Source of the DNA: Cellvibrionaceae bacterium
Lineage (GTDB): Bacteria; Pseudomonadota; Gammaproteobacteria; Pseudomonadales; Cellvibrionaceae
Length of the DNA stretch: 22,975 nucleotides
Assembly: GCA_027012915.1 (NCBI GenBank)
Contig: JALUYN010000039.1
Coordinates: forward strand, 1 to 22,975
Reading direction: 5' to 3'
The translations under genes and the position numbers were made by a program. Position 1 is the stretch's first letter; every line of letters starts with the position of its first letter. Shown here piece after piece: positions 22,873 to 22,975 of the stretch. Under the pieces are notes generated by a model, which saw nothing but the letters and a program-made list of their open reading frames with translations, was not told where the DNA came from and made no database searches.

Positions 22873-22975
22873 TAAAATGCCAAAGATGTAAAGAAGAAAA
22901 TCTTTCTCAGCGGATTATCTGATTGATCCTCTTCAGCCTACTCTACTGCCAATTTTCTGTTTCCACCTTCGCCTG
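22851..22975. mobile_element. Possible end of an insertion element interrupting the acyl-CoA dehydrogenase
   Basis: From 22851 the sequence no longer matches any frame of an acyl-CoA dehydrogenase and becomes richer in A+T. On the reverse strand a short open frame ends RRWKQKIGSRVG and then stops, consistent with, but not proof of, the end of a transposase. The other inverted repeat and any target duplication lie outside the window, and the element is not identified. If this is a contig end, the length of about 125-127 bases would fit an assembly overlap into a repeat. Confidence 0.35.

Noticed and set aside
22851..22975. Continuation of acyl-CoA dehydrogenase in another frame
   Set aside because: All three frames were read and none gives the family's C-terminal motifs, so a simple frameshift does not explain the break.

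Overview
The window reads as the chromosome of a free-living betaproteobacterium of the Burkholderiales, plausibly Limnobacter or a close relative. This is inferred from moderate GC content, the style of the acyl-CoA and efflux genes, and the copper gene cluster; no rRNA or other phylogenetic marker is present. Coding density is high. No gap between genes reaches 300 bases. I saw no tRNA, rRNA or CRISPR array.

Region 1 (about 1-4071, all minus strand) is a copper-handling operon. It is read from a small His/Met/Cys-rich secreted protein, through a short periplasmic protein, a TolC-type outer-membrane lipoprotein and a Tat-exported multicopper oxidase, to a cupredoxin. The cupredoxin loses its C-terminal copper ligands at the very start of the window, apparently through a frameshift. 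Region 2 (4129-9211) holds a long acetyl-CoA hydrolase/CoA-transferase-family protein, an unusual 453-residue protein with a degenerate lytic-transglycosylase-like domain, a diiron-type metal-dependent hydrolase, and a small two-repeat DUF1508 (YegP-like) protein.

Region 3 (9309-15980) is a complete tripartite RND multidrug efflux system. The minus-strand genes encode adaptor, pump and outer-membrane channel, and a divergent TetR regulator faces them. The shared promoter region carries a palindrome whose arms match, from memory, the E. coli AcrR operator. A convergent short-chain dehydrogenase follows (15982-16668), then a small HExxH zinc protease (16842-17471).

Region 4 (17526-22872) is a fatty or branched acyl-CoA catabolic cluster: an SDR of the enoyl-CoA reductase type, an acyl-CoA carboxylase carboxyltransferase subunit, and an acyl-CoA dehydrogenase. 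Each is preceded by the same operator type, TCAAAC-N4-GTTTGA, which resembles PsrA/FadR-type TetR sites, so the three look co-regulated. The biotin-carrying partner of the carboxylase is not in the window.

The most unusual element lies inside Region 4. Two overlapping minus-strand genes (20215-21758), visibly richer in A+T, sit between the carboxylase and the dehydrogenase. The second has a His...Asn...Gln...Cys arrangement (GHA, NRG, Q-K-D-G-N-C-G) like clan CE cysteine proteases, a fold common among secreted effectors. It is the best candidate for an undescribed system. The acyl-CoA dehydrogenase then breaks off at about 22850 into unrelated sequence that may be the end of a mobile element.
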